From NCBI GenBank assembly GCA_016196035.1, contig JACPYM010000063.1:1-38439 (forward strand): a stretch of 38,439 bases of DNA, written 5' to 3'. The notes beneath the pieces were generated by a model that worked only from the letters and a program-made list of their open reading frames with translations, had not been told where the DNA came from and did not search any database. The position numbers and the translations under genes were made by a program. Position 1 is the stretch's first letter. Each line of letters opens with the position of its first letter. Below, piece by piece: positions 7,658-16,187 of this stretch. Origin of the DNA: Acidobacteriota bacterium (GTDB taxonomy: Bacteria; Acidobacteriota; Blastocatellia; RBC074).

Positions 7658-8931
7658 GGCTTGTAATCGCCCGCGATCACCGTCGTCGCGCGCGCGGGAT
7701 GGAAGTACTTGCCGATGGCCGCGTCCACCTGCGCTTTGGTAACGGCGCGGATGAGATTGGGGTAATCGTCCAGATGCTTGACGCCCAGGCCGAAAACCTC
7801 GGCGCTGGCGATTTGCCCGGCGATGCCTGCGTTCGTCGCCAGTCCAACTTTGAATCCGCCGATCATCGAGGATTGTTCGTCACTCAATTCCGCCAGCGTG
7901 ATGCCGCTCTGCTGGTAATCGTGGACGATTTCGAGCTCGGTTTCGATGGCGGTTTCGATGTTCGCGGGCGCGACGGTCACGCTGATGACAAACGGCCCGT
8001 CGGCAAAGCCCGATTCGGGAAAGCTGGAATTGATGCCATAGGTCAACCCCATCTCGTCACGAACCTTCAAGCCCAGCCGCGAGGACAGCGTGGATTGCCC
8101 GAGCGCGCGGTTGGCGATGACCGCCGCGTAATAATCCGGGTTGGCGCGGCGCAAGCCAGAGGCGTGGCCGATGACGACATTGCAATTCTGTTTGCCTTTC
8201 ATAAACACGGTGTCGCGTTGCGGCGCGCTTTGCACGGGTGTCGTCGGCACCACAATCGCCGGAGCCGTCGCGCCCTGCCAATCCCCCAAATGGTCTTCGA
8301 TCAGTTGGCGCACCTCATCGGCCACGACATCCCCAACGACCGCCAGAATCATCGTCGCAGTGCCGTAATGCTGCGCATAAAACGACTGCACGTCGGCGAT
8401 CGTGATGCCTTCCAACTCACGCACGCTGCGTTCGGAGGGGTAGCGGTGAAAAGGGCTGCCTTCCTCAAAGACCAGTTGCGTCAGCCGTTCGTAGGCGCGC
8501 GCGCCGGTGTCGTCCTGATATTCCTTGATGCTGGCGACGTACTGCTGTTTCAGCTTATCAAGTTCCTCCGCCGGAAAACTCGGCGTGCGCAACATCTCGG
8601 CCAGTGTCGCAATCAGCATGGCAAAGTCTTTGGTCAGCGCACGCCCGCCGAACGAAGCGGCAAAGGTCAGCGCGTCAAAACCCAGCCGCGCGCCGCTGGA
8701 TTCGAGCCGGTCAGCCAGTTCGAATTTGCTGTGGCGCGCCGTGCCTTTGTTAAGCATCGAGGCAGTGATATCGCCGAGCATATCTTTGCCCGGCGGATTG
8801 AAATACTCCCCGGCCATCAGGTAACCGGACATCGCCACCGCCGGGCTGGTATAATTTTCCAGCACCAACAGCGTCAGGCCGTTCGTGAGTTGATAGCGTT
8901 GGGTACGTTCAGCGAATGATTGATTGGACAT
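7654..8931 (-). CDS. M16-family peptidase-like protein, catalytically incomplete subunit
   Basis: 425 residues with the two-lobed M16 (pitrilysin/processing peptidase) pattern: N-terminal lobe with NGLTLLVLENYTSPAVAMSG, C-terminal lobe with RANPDYYAAVIANRALG and LTYGINSSF. At the place where active members carry HxxEH, this protein reads GKDMLGDITASMLNKGT, so the zinc ligands are absent. This is typical of the non-catalytic subunit of heterodimeric M16 proteases, whose conserved C-lobe residues help bind substrate. The active partner is probably the protein at 9698-11056, upstream on the same strand. Translation is coupled to the TfoX-like gene downstream. It has no evident signal peptide. 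Confidence 0.9.
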   Translation of the reverse strand: MSNQSFAERTQRYQLTNGLTLLVLENYTSPAVAMSGYLMAGEYFNPPGKDMLGDITASMLNKGTARHSKFELADRLESSGARLGFDALTFAASFGGRALTKDFAMLIATLAEMLRTPSFPAEELDKLKQQYVASIKEYQDDTGARAYERLTQLVFEEGSPFHRYPSERSVRELEGITIADVQSFYAQHYGTATMILAVVGDVVADEVRQLIEDHLGDWQGATAPAIVVPTTPVQSAPQRDTVFMKGKQNCNVVIGHASGLRRANPDYYAAVIANRALGQSTLSSRLGLKVRDEMGLTYGINSSFPESGFADGPFVISVTVAPANIETAIETELEIVHDYQQSGITLAELSDEQSSMIGGFKVGLATNAGIAGQIASAEVFGLGVKHLDDYPNLIRAVTKAQVDAAIGKYFHPARATTVIAGDYKP

Positions 8932-8990
8932 GCTTTGATTGAAATTTGTGCGAACAAAATAGAATGAAAAAGAGGCCGACCGCAGTTTCT

Positions 8991-9217
8991 TTCATTCTCA
9001 ATTCCTCATTCTCAATTCTCTTGCAGTAAAAAATCGTAACTACTCACTCCCTGGGAGCGCAGTGTTCCAGTCTGCGGGCGTTGCCAGAAGACGCTTTGGA
9101 GAACCAAGGAGTATGTCGCCACGGCTCGCAGCCTGGAAGGACTGCGCTCCCAGAAAAGGCAAAAATCAACGCCTTGGCCCGCTGCAAGAGAATTGAGAAT
9201 GAGGAATTGAGAATGAA
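8991..9217. repeat. Nested long inverted repeat, 36-bp perfect outer arms
   Basis: Outer arms 8991-9026 and 9182-9217 are perfect inverted copies built from repeats of attctcaa/ttgagaat. An inner pair (9051-9063 and 9141-9153, ctgggagcgcagt) continues as an imperfect stem over about 28 bp. The inner unit resembles the hairpin at 19335-19442 in layout (ctggg...cgca...ttccag). The element occupies most of the 359-bp spacer between the VOC gene and the second M16 gene; apart from it I see no gene there. Confidence 0.8.
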
Positions 9218-9290
9218 GAATGCTTCGTCCTCACGCTCGAACCTAATCCATTAAGCGCGGGGTTGATTGCCTCGCGCGCGCTGTACCGCA

Positions 9291-9686
9291 TCATTCGTGG
9301 CGCTCGATCAAATCCCATGGATTTCCGTACAAGTCTTCAAACACCGCCACAATGCCATACGACTCTTCTTTGGGTGGCCGGACGAACTTGATGCCAGCGG
9401 CGACCATCGCTTGATAGTCGCGCCAAAAATTATCGGTCTGCAAAAACAGAAAGACGCGCCCGCCCGCTTGATTGCCGATGAAGGCGGCTTGCTCTGGCGT
9501 TGACGCGCGTGCCAGCAGCAAGGTCGTTCCGGTTGAACCGGGCGGCGCGACGATGACCCAGCGTTTGTCTTGGGCGGGTTGATAGGTGTCTTCGACGAGC
9601 ACGAAATGAAGCTTTTGGGTGTAAAACGCAATGGCTTCATCGTAATCGCGCACAACCAGTGCAATGTGGGCAAGCGCCTGTTTCAT
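9291..9686 (-). CDS. VOC (glyoxalase/bleomycin resistance) superfamily protein
   Basis: 131 residues. The start at 9686 is preferred because ggaag lies just upstream and the protein then begins with the canonical first strand (MKQALAHIALVVRDYDEAIAFY). An ATG at 9698 that overlaps the stop of the M16 gene (TGATG) is possible. One VOC module of two beta-alpha-beta-beta-beta units is seen, with a metal-ligand-like His7 and the terminal acidic residue in GNPWDLIE. VOC enzymes act on small molecules (glyoxalase, dioxygenase, resistance roles); the substrate cannot be read from sequence. It is co-transcribed with the active M16 peptidase upstream. Confidence 0.88.
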   Translation of the reverse strand: MKQALAHIALVVRDYDEAIAFYTQKLHFVLVEDTYQPAQDKRWVIVAPPGSTGTTLLLARASTPEQAAFIGNQAGGRVFLFLQTDNFWRDYQAMVAAGIKFVRPPKEESYGIVAVFEDLYGNPWDLIERHE

Positions 9687-9697
9687 CTCTACTTCCA

Positions 9698-11056
9698 TCA
9701 AGCCGCCGCCAACAATTCTTCTTCCTCTTCAAACTCCGCTTCAGCTTCCGCCGGCAAATCGGCCAATTCCTCTTCATCCAGCTTCGGAATAAACCAGCCC
9801 ACCGTGCGGGTGTCTTCGGTGAAATACGCGTTCGCCACGCGCTGAATGTCGGCGGGCGTGACGGCTTCGACCTGTTGGGGAAACTCGATGTAAGCCTGCC
9901 AGCCAGTGACGACTTCGGCTTCGCTCAGGCCGCGCACGATGCTCATGGCGCTGTCGCGTTGGTAGACCATCTGCGTGTTGATGATGTTTTTGGCCTTGCT
10001 TAATTCGGCCTCGCCGACGGCGGTTGTTTTGAGCTTTTCGACTTCAGCGTAAATCACGCGCTCGACTTCGGCGTGTTCGATGCCGGGGTTGAGCGTGGCT
10101 TCGATGGTGAACAGGCCGGGATCAATGAAGTGCGTCGAATGTGCGCTTTCGTCCAGCGCCAGTTGGGTTTCGACCAATGCCTGATAGAGCCGCGCCGTGA
10201 CGCCCGCCGACAAAATGTGATCGAGCACGGCAAGCACGACGGCGTCTGGGTGCCTGGCTTCGGGAATGCGCCAAGCGACCTCGACGATGCCCAGTTGGCC
10301 GGGACGGCGCAAGATCAAACGCTGCTCGCCTTCCTGCGGCGGTTCGACCGTGTACATCGGCGGAATCGGATGCGGCGATGGTAGAATCGGCCCGAAGTGT
10401 TTGGCCAGCAGGTTCAGCGCGTGCGCCTCGTCAAAGTCACCCACCAGAATCGCAGCAGCGTTGTTCGGGTGGTAATACACGTCATAAAACTCTTTCAAAC
10501 GTTCGGTCGGAATGCCTTCGACATCCGAACGCCAGCCGATGGTCGGGTGGTGATAAGGATGTTCGCGGAAGGCGATGGCCCAGAGGCGTTGATCCAGCAC
10601 GCGGCTGGGTTCATTTTCGCCGCGCTCCATTTCGTTGCGCACGACGGTCATTTCGGATTGGCGGTCTTCATCAGCGATGAACGAGTTGCGCATGCGGTCG
10701 GCTTCCAGATGAATGGCCAATTCCAACTGATCGCTAGGCAGCATTTCGTAATAGCGCGTGCGGTCGTACCAAGTGTCGGCGTTATAGACCGCGCCCTGCT
10801 TTTGCAAAACGGCGGCGATTTGCGTGCCGTTTTGTTTGTTGTAACTCGGCGTGCCTTTGAACAGCATGTGTTCGAGCAAATGCGTCGCGCCGGTATGGCC
10901 GACGGCTTCGTTGCGCGAACCGACGCGGTACACGACCATAAAGGCCACCACGGGCGCGGACGTTTGCGGCAAGAGTAAGACTTTCAGGCCATTGGCATCG
11001 AGCCGGTATTCGGTGATGCCGTCGAGTGCGGTAATTTTGGTGAAGGCGTTTGTCAT
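9698..11056 (-). CDS. M16-family zinc metallopeptidase, catalytic subunit
   Basis: 452 residues from the ATG at 11056; a TTG 36 bases upstream would add a poorly conserved extension. The inverted zinc motif HLLEH occurs in GHTGATHLLEHMLFKGTP, followed downstream by the second-glutamate region. Homologues cleave peptides inside a closed two-lobe chamber as homo- or heterodimers. The catalytically incomplete M16 protein at 7654-8931 is the probable second half. The C-terminus is unusually acidic (EEEELADLPAEAEAEFEEEEE). No signal peptide is evident. The gene is divergent from the LTD protein gene. Confidence 0.92.
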   Translation of the reverse strand: MTNAFTKITALDGITEYRLDANGLKVLLLPQTSAPVVAFMVVYRVGSRNEAVGHTGATHLLEHMLFKGTPSYNKQNGTQIAAVLQKQGAVYNADTWYDRTRYYEMLPSDQLELAIHLEADRMRNSFIADEDRQSEMTVVRNEMERGENEPSRVLDQRLWAIAFREHPYHHPTIGWRSDVEGIPTERLKEFYDVYYHPNNAAAILVGDFDEAHALNLLAKHFGPILPSPHPIPPMYTVEPPQEGEQRLILRRPGQLGIVEVAWRIPEARHPDAVVLAVLDHILSAGVTARLYQALVETQLALDESAHSTHFIDPGLFTIEATLNPGIEHAEVERVIYAEVEKLKTTAVGEAELSKAKNIINTQMVYQRDSAMSIVRGLSEAEVVTGWQAYIEFPQQVEAVTPADIQRVANAYFTEDTRTVGWFIPKLDEEELADLPAEAEAEFEEEEELLAAA

Positions 11057-11123
11057 AGTTTCGTTTGCATGCTCAAAAGGCCAGTTCGACAATTAAAGCC
11101 CATCTTAACATAGAGGACGTGTT

Positions 11124-11151
11124 TTGCAGTTGCGCGCGCGCACCCTATAAT
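11124..11151 (+). promoter_or_regulatory. Candidate sigma70-type promoter for the LTD protein gene
   Basis: ttgcag (11124-11129), 16 bases, then a perfect TATAAT (11146-11151), in the spacer between divergent genes. It would start a transcript with an untranslated leader of about 105 bases before the ATG at 11264. Based on consensus match only. Confidence 0.45.
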
Positions 11152-11263
11152 CTGCCGCGTCCCACGAACAAACCGTACCACTTGACCAGGACTGCGGCGC
11201 TCCTCTGCATAGCTCATCGCGCGTTCTTTGCACAAGCGAGGCAGACAGCGGCTCGTAAACCGA

Positions 11264-13792
11264 ATGACGCAAACACACACGACAACTCGCTTGTCTACCT
11301 CTGCCTACCGCCGCCAAAAGGTGGAATGGCTGTGTATGGCGGGTGTCTTGCTGGCGGCGTGCGGCTGGGTTGTCTGGCGCGGTCAAACCTTGGCTATCGC
11401 TGAAACTGCGCAACCACACTTAGTCGCCTGGCATGTTTACACCTCACCGGATATTGTCATCAGCCAGGTTTATGGCGGCGGCGGCGAACGCAATGCACCT
11501 TACAAAAACGATTTCATCGAACTCTTCAATCGCGGCACGACGACGGTCAATTTGGCCGGCTGGTCGGTGCAATACGCCGCCGCGCGCAGCATCGGCTGGC
11601 AAGCGACCGAGTTAACCGGTGCGTTGGCGCCCGGCCAATACTATTTGATCAAGCTGGCGACAGCGGGCACAGCCGGACAGGAACTGCCTGAAGCTGACAC
11701 TATCGGCACCGTAGCGGTGAACGCCACGGCAGGCCGCGTGGCGGTGGTACGCGACACCGCGCCGTTGTCGGGGCTGGTGGTCTGCCCGACCGACCCGGAA
11801 GCCAATGGCAAGATCGTGGATTTTGTCGGCTACGGCAGCACGGCCTGTGCCGAGGGCGCGGCGGCCCCCGCACCAAGCGCTGTCACAGCCGTGTTGCGGC
11901 GCAATGCGGGCTGTGCCGACACCGATCAAAACGGCGCGGACTTCCTCACCGGCGCACCGTTGCCGCGCAGCACGGCGTCGCCATTCAATCCTTGCAACGG
12001 CGTGACCAATCCGCAGGCTGATTTGGTCATCAACACCATCACCAGCGGCGTGACGCAAACCAGCGGCGCGGCGGCGGCGCGTTTTGCCAACCTGCTGGCC
12101 CGCGCGAGGGGTTTTACCCAAACGCAAACCACCCCGGCCAGTGTGCCCGCGCGTGGTCTGCTCAGTTTCATTGTGACAGTGCGCAACAATGGCGCGGCGA
12201 CTGCCGCCAATGTGACGGTGACAGACACGCTGCCAGCGGGGTTCGGCAACCTGCAAGCCAGCAACGGCGCGCTCATCACCGGTTCCACTGTGACTTGGCC
12301 CATGATTCCGGCGTTGCCGCGCGGGGCGAGCGCCAGTTTCACTGTCATCGCCACAGCGCCTGACCAGGCGGGCAGTCTCAGCAATGTGGCGCGCTGTACC
12401 AGCGACACCTTTGACCCGGACGCGACGAATAACCGCCGCAACACGCCCATTGAGGTGCTGGCGGGCGCGCGCTTTTCCAGCCAGGATGTGGTGATGGAAC
12501 TGTTCGGCCCGCAACCCTGCTCGTCTTCATTTAGCGCGGAAGTGCGGCTGACCAATCGCGGCTTTTCAACCCAACCTGACAACCCCGATTCCGAATTCAA
12601 CGCGCTCTTGCCGCCGGGCCTTACCGTCAGTTCATGTTTCGCCAGCAAAGGGCAGTGCCGCACTAACAGCGGCGGGCAGTCGGCGCGCTGGGACGGCTCA
12701 ATCAGGGTCAACGAAACCGTGACGATCACGCTCAGTTTGCAAGTGCTCGCCAGCGGCGAGGCACCGCTCATCCCGTTTTGCGTGACGGGCAACGTCAAAT
12801 TCGACACCGACAATGACGGCAGCAACGATGCTACCACCAGCGTGACGCAATGCGGCGAATATAGCTGTAGTTCTAAAACCGATCTGGGGCCGCCGTTGCC
12901 GCCCGCGACGGAACAAAGCGCGCAAAAGGCCGGGTCGGTGCTGATCTTCAATCTTTACACCTCAAACGCCTCTGACCCGGCGCGCCAGAACACGCGCCTC
13001 AGTTTGACCAATACGAATGACACAGCGCTCGCCTATGTGCATCTGTTTTTCGTCAACAGCGACACCTGTGCGGTCAGCGATGTTTACACCTGCCTGACGC
13101 CTTTCCAAACAACCAGCTTTCTGGCCTCCGATATTGACCCAGGTGTGACGGGCTATCTGGTGGCCGTAGCGGTCAACGCACAGTTTGGCTGTCCGATCAA
13201 TTTCAATTATTTGATCGGCGACGCCGAGGTGAAATTGGCGTCTGGACATCAAGCCTCATTGGGTGCGGAAAGTTTTGCGGCCCTGGCCAATCCGCCCGTG
13301 CCATGCGACCAGTTTGTGCTGCAACCCAAACTGGCGTTTGACGGCGTGCATTACAACCGCGCGCCACGCACGCTGGCGATCAGCAACCTGGCGAGTGTCG
13401 AAGATGGGAATTCAACCTTGCTCGTGTTGAATCGGTTGGGCGGCGATCTGTCTGGCACGGTCGAGCCGTTGGGCAAGCTGGCGGGCTGGCTGTATGACGA
13501 TGCCGAGAAACGCTTCAGTTACACCGCACAAGGCGGCTGCCAATTGCGCCAGGTGCTGTCGAATAGTTTCCCGCGCACCACGCCGCGCTATGGGCAAATC
13601 ATCCCCAGCGGACAAACCGGTTGGCTGAAAATCTGGGCGGGCGAGGATTACGGCATCCTGGGCGCGGCCATCAATTTCAATCCGAACGCCAAATCGCTGC
13701 CGCGTCCGGTGAGCGGCGGCCAGAACCTGCACAAGCTGACGTTCACGAATGCGGCGTATTTCATTATGCCGGCCATCAAGCCACACTGCTGA
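11264..13792 (+). CDS. Secreted lamin-tail-domain / DUF11 repeat protein
   Basis: 842 residues from the ATG at 11264 (a TTG 36 bases upstream is also in frame). A hydrophobic segment follows a basic N-terminus (WLCMAGVLLAACGWVVW), so the protein is exported or anchored. Next comes a lamin-tail domain (about residues 45-190; IVISQVYGGGG, then NDFIELFNRGTTTVNLAGW), then a DUF11-type beta domain (LLSFIVTVRNNGAATAANVTVTD...), then further beta-rich segments and several Cys pairs. Such modules occur in large surface and extracellular proteins; a structural or adhesion role is likely but unproven. It ends 17 bp from the convergent ypdA stop. Confidence 0.85.
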   Translation: MTQTHTTTRLSTSAYRRQKVEWLCMAGVLLAACGWVVWRGQTLAIAETAQPHLVAWHVYTSPDIVISQVYGGGGERNAPYKNDFIELFNRGTTTVNLAGWSVQYAAARSIGWQATELTGALAPGQYYLIKLATAGTAGQELPEADTIGTVAVNATAGRVAVVRDTAPLSGLVVCPTDPEANGKIVDFVGYGSTACAEGAAAPAPSAVTAVLRRNAGCADTDQNGADFLTGAPLPRSTASPFNPCNGVTNPQADLVINTITSGVTQTSGAAAARFANLLARARGFTQTQTTPASVPARGLLSFIVTVRNNGAATAANVTVTDTLPAGFGNLQASNGALITGSTVTWPMIPALPRGASASFTVIATAPDQAGSLSNVARCTSDTFDPDATNNRRNTPIEVLAGARFSSQDVVMELFGPQPCSSSFSAEVRLTNRGFSTQPDNPDSEFNALLPPGLTVSSCFASKGQCRTNSGGQSARWDGSIRVNETVTITLSLQVLASGEAPLIPFCVTGNVKFDTDNDGSNDATTSVTQCGEYSCSSKTDLGPPLPPATEQSAQKAGSVLIFNLYTSNASDPARQNTRLSLTNTNDTALAYVHLFFVNSDTCAVSDVYTCLTPFQTTSFLASDIDPGVTGYLVAVAVNAQFGCPINFNYLIGDAEVKLASGHQASLGAESFAALANPPVPCDQFVLQPKLAFDGVHYNRAPRTLAISNLASVEDGNSTLLVLNRLGGDLSGTVEPLGKLAGWLYDDAEKRFSYTAQGGCQLRQVLSNSFPRTTPRYGQIIPSGQTGWLKIWAGEDYGILGAAINFNPNAKSLPRPVSGGQNLHKLTFTNAAYFIMPAIKPHC

Positions 13793-13809
13793 ACCAGGTG
13801 TGCCAAAGA

Positions 13810-14805
13810 TTATTTTTCCGCTAACGCCGCTCGAATCGCCCGCGCCACTTGCCCGCCATGAAAGCGGCCATTCTCGATAAAAATCTTGCCTGTCTCTTTG
13901 CCTGCAATCACCACGCCCGCCAGATAAACGCCGCGCGCATTCGATTCCAGCGTGTCAGGGTCGAAGGCGGGCTTTAGCGTTGCGGGATCAATCGCAATGC
14001 CCAGGCTTTGCAGGAATTCGTTGTCGGTGTGATAGCCCGTCAAGGCAAAGACGAACTCGTTCGACAACGTGCGTTCTTCATTCGTCGCCAGGCTGCGAAT
14101 CTGAATGGCCGCGGGCGTAATCGCCGTCACGAGGTGCTCAAAGTAAGCCGTCACTTCCCCGCTGGCGATGCGATTTTCGATGTCGGGCAGAATCCAGTAT
14201 TTAATCGTGCGTTTGACCTGCGCGCCACGATGGATAAGCGTCACGCGCGCGCCATGCCGCACCAGATCGAGCGCCGCCAGCGCCGCCGAATTGCCCGCGC
14301 CAATCACGGCCACATCGCGCGCGTAGTACGGATGGGCGTCTTTGTAATAATGCGAAACCTTGGGCAGGTCTTCGCCGGGAATGCCCATGCGGTTGGGCTG
14401 ATCGTAATACCCAATCGCGATGATCAATTTGCGCGCCTGGTACTGACGCGGCTCGCCCGTGGCCGCCACTTCGGTTTGCACGGTGAAATCGCCATCGCGG
14501 CCCGTCACGCTGACGACCTTTTCGTACTGATGCACGCGCAAACGATACGTGTCGGCCACGCGGCGATAATACTTGAGCGCCTCGATGCGATTGGGCTTTT
14601 CGCGTTCGCAGACAAACGGCAGATCGCCGATTTCCAGCAACTCCGGCGTCGTGAAAAAGACCATCTGCGTCGGGTAATGATAAAGCGAATTGACGACGCA
14701 GCCTTTTTCCAACACCAGGTAACTCAATCCGGCGCGCTGCGCTTCAATCGCACAAGCCAAGCCGGTCGGCCCGCCGCCAATGATGATCACATCAAAGATT
14801 TCCAT
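13810..14805 (-). CDS. ypdA: YpdA-type FAD/NAD(P)-dependent disulfide reductase
   Basis: 331 residues. The N-terminal FAD-binding motif IIIGGGPTGLACAIEA and the second dinucleotide motif VIGAGNSAALAALDL are clear. The signature region (VVNSLYHYPTQMVFFTTPELLEIGDLPF) and the absence of a CxxC active site match YpdA, the putative bacillithiol-disulfide reductase, rather than thioredoxin reductase. It implies low-molecular-weight thiol redox work in the cytoplasm; bacillithiol synthesis genes are not in the window, so the substrate is inferred from the family. The start overlaps the stop of the upstream gene (TGATG), indicating coupled translation. Confidence 0.9.
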   Translation of the reverse strand: MEIFDVIIIGGGPTGLACAIEAQRAGLSYLVLEKGCVVNSLYHYPTQMVFFTTPELLEIGDLPFVCEREKPNRIEALKYYRRVADTYRLRVHQYEKVVSVTGRDGDFTVQTEVAATGEPRQYQARKLIIAIGYYDQPNRMGIPGEDLPKVSHYYKDAHPYYARDVAVIGAGNSAALAALDLVRHGARVTLIHRGAQVKRTIKYWILPDIENRIASGEVTAYFEHLVTAITPAAIQIRSLATNEERTLSNEFVFALTGYHTDNEFLQSLGIAIDPATLKPAFDPDTLESNARGVYLAGVVIAGKETGKIFIENGRFHGGQVARAIRAALAEK

Positions 14806-15710
14806 CAGGGTTTGCGCTCCGGCGCTTTCAATTTCACGTCCTGCGTTTCGGTGCCAAAGCGTTTGAAGTCAGCGAACTCGAAGCTGTAATCCACGCCCAG
14901 CCTGTTGCCCGCCCGCTCAAAAAACGCGCGGTACGTGTCGCCATTGAGTTGCGCCTGGCGCGGCAACCAATAGCCATCCGGTAACGGCATTTGCTCGTAC
15001 AACAACGCCGGTTTGCCACTGCGCACTGCCAGATCGCGCGGCCAGCCTTCCACACGCATCAGCACACGCTCTGCCGCGTCAATCCAAACCGTCCCGCTCA
15101 ACTGTGCGAGGTAACGCAATTCGCCCGAAAACTGTACGCCCGTCATTGAACGGAACTCGAGACTGATGGTTTCGCGCCCGTCCAACAATGTCCGCCGCGC
15201 GTTCCCAAACTCGCACCCTTCCAACAAAGCGCGCACATTCAGTTGCACATCCGCGCCAAACGACCGGCCCACGCGAATCGTGAAGTACGCGCCCTTGCTG
15301 CGCGACTCTTCTTCCTGCGCGCGGCTGTTGTACTTTTGTGATTCCGTCTCCGCTTTCAACAGACGCTCTGCCGCTTTCTGCCGTTCTTTTTCGACCTTTT
15401 CCGGCGGCAGCGGCACGCCGTGCTCGGTCAACTTGAGCATCACGGCGCTGGTATTCCCCTGCCGTTTGAGCGTCGGAATGTACGACTCATACAGCTCAAA
15501 CACTTCTTTCACCGCGCCTTGCTTGTCCGTCCGCCGCTCATGCCAGCGCAAGATATAGGTGTATTCCGAAAGCAGCTTGTCGCCTTTGCCATGTGCCAGC
15601 GTATCTTTGAGCAGGGCGTCAATATCCACGGCTTCCGGCGCAGCGGTTTGTGCGCCCACTGCCAGCGCCAACCATAACCAAAGACCGACAATTGCAAACA
15701 ACGTCTTCAC
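14805..15710 (-). CDS. Exported protein of unknown function, possibly LolA-like fold
   Basis: 301 residues from the GTG at 15710, chosen because aggagg lies five bases upstream and a signal peptide follows (KTLFAIVGLWLWLALAVGAQ). The mature part has a charged, possibly coiled-coil section (about residues 95-135; PPEKVEKERQKAAERLLKAE) and a beta-rich C-terminal half with patterns (GTVWIDAAERVLMRVEG, YWLPRQAQLNG) reminiscent of LolA/LppX-type outer-membrane lipoprotein-related folds. That fold is only a suggestion. GTGA overlaps with the cupin gene and TGATG with ypdA make a tight three-gene operon. Confidence 0.78.
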   Translation of the reverse strand: MKTLFAIVGLWLWLALAVGAQTAAPEAVDIDALLKDTLAHGKGDKLLSEYTYILRWHERRTDKQGAVKEVFELYESYIPTLKRQGNTSAVMLKLTEHGVPLPPEKVEKERQKAAERLLKAETESQKYNSRAQEEESRSKGAYFTIRVGRSFGADVQLNVRALLEGCEFGNARRTLLDGRETISLEFRSMTGVQFSGELRYLAQLSGTVWIDAAERVLMRVEGWPRDLAVRSGKPALLYEQMPLPDGYWLPRQAQLNGDTYRAFFERAGNRLGVDYSFEFADFKRFGTETQDVKLKAPERKP

Positions 15711-16075
15711 ACAACCTCCTCTCCGTGGTGATCCGCAAAATAAAACGCCGGCCCGCACACCAACACAATCCGCAGCGGCTCCGCGCCGGTATTCACCAGC
15801 GTATGCCGCTGCCCCGCCGGAATGTAAATCGCATCGCCCGCGCCCACCGCGCGCACCTCGTCGCCCACCGTCATTTCGCCTGTGCCCGTCAGGATGTAGT
15901 AAATCTCTTCCAGCGCTTCGTGATGATGCGGCGTGACGCGGTGGCCGGGCGGCAAGGTTTCTTCAGCCAGGCTGCATTGCGTGATCGGCGCGGTCGTGCG
16001 GTCAATCAGCGGGCGGATTTGGGAACCGTGCGGTGTGTGCAGGATTTTGGCGTCGGCGCGATTGACGATCAGCAT
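15707..16075 (-). CDS. Single-domain cupin protein
   Basis: 122 residues. Cupin motif 1 is HRVTPHHHEALEEIYYILTGTGEM with three His and a Glu as metal ligands; motif 2 is AIYIPAGQRHTLVNTG with the fourth ligand His. These small cupins bind a divalent metal and act as enzymes or sensors of small molecules; the ligand is not predictable. Its TGA overlaps the GTG of the exported protein gene. Upstream is hisS, separated by a hairpin. Confidence 0.9.
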   Translation of the reverse strand: MLIVNRADAKILHTPHGSQIRPLIDRTTAPITQCSLAEETLPPGHRVTPHHHEALEEIYYILTGTGEMTVGDEVRAVGAGDAIYIPAGQRHTLVNTGAEPLRIVLVCGPAFYFADHHGEEVV

Positions 16076-16090
16076 TGCTTAAAATACTCG

Positions 16091-16172
16091 CCCACGAAGT
16101 CACACTAAGCAGCACGAAGAAAAGGCCAGACACTCTGTTTCTCTTCGTGTCTCCTGCGTGTGACTTCGTGGG
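16091..16172. repeat. Inverted repeat, cccacgaagtcacac family
   Basis: Perfect 15-bp arms 16091-16105 and 16158-16172, with additional pairing inside (gcacgaaga against tcttcgtg). It fills the spacer between hisS and the cupin gene. The motif cgaag/cttcg is shared in style with the hairpin at 25716-25809. Confidence 0.7.
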
Positions 16173-16187
16173 AAAACTACCTTCTCT

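Noticed and set aside
11926-12951. Antisense frame of 341 codons in the LTD/DUF11 gene
   Set aside because: The sense frame has clear secreted-protein domains; the antisense is a compositional shadow.
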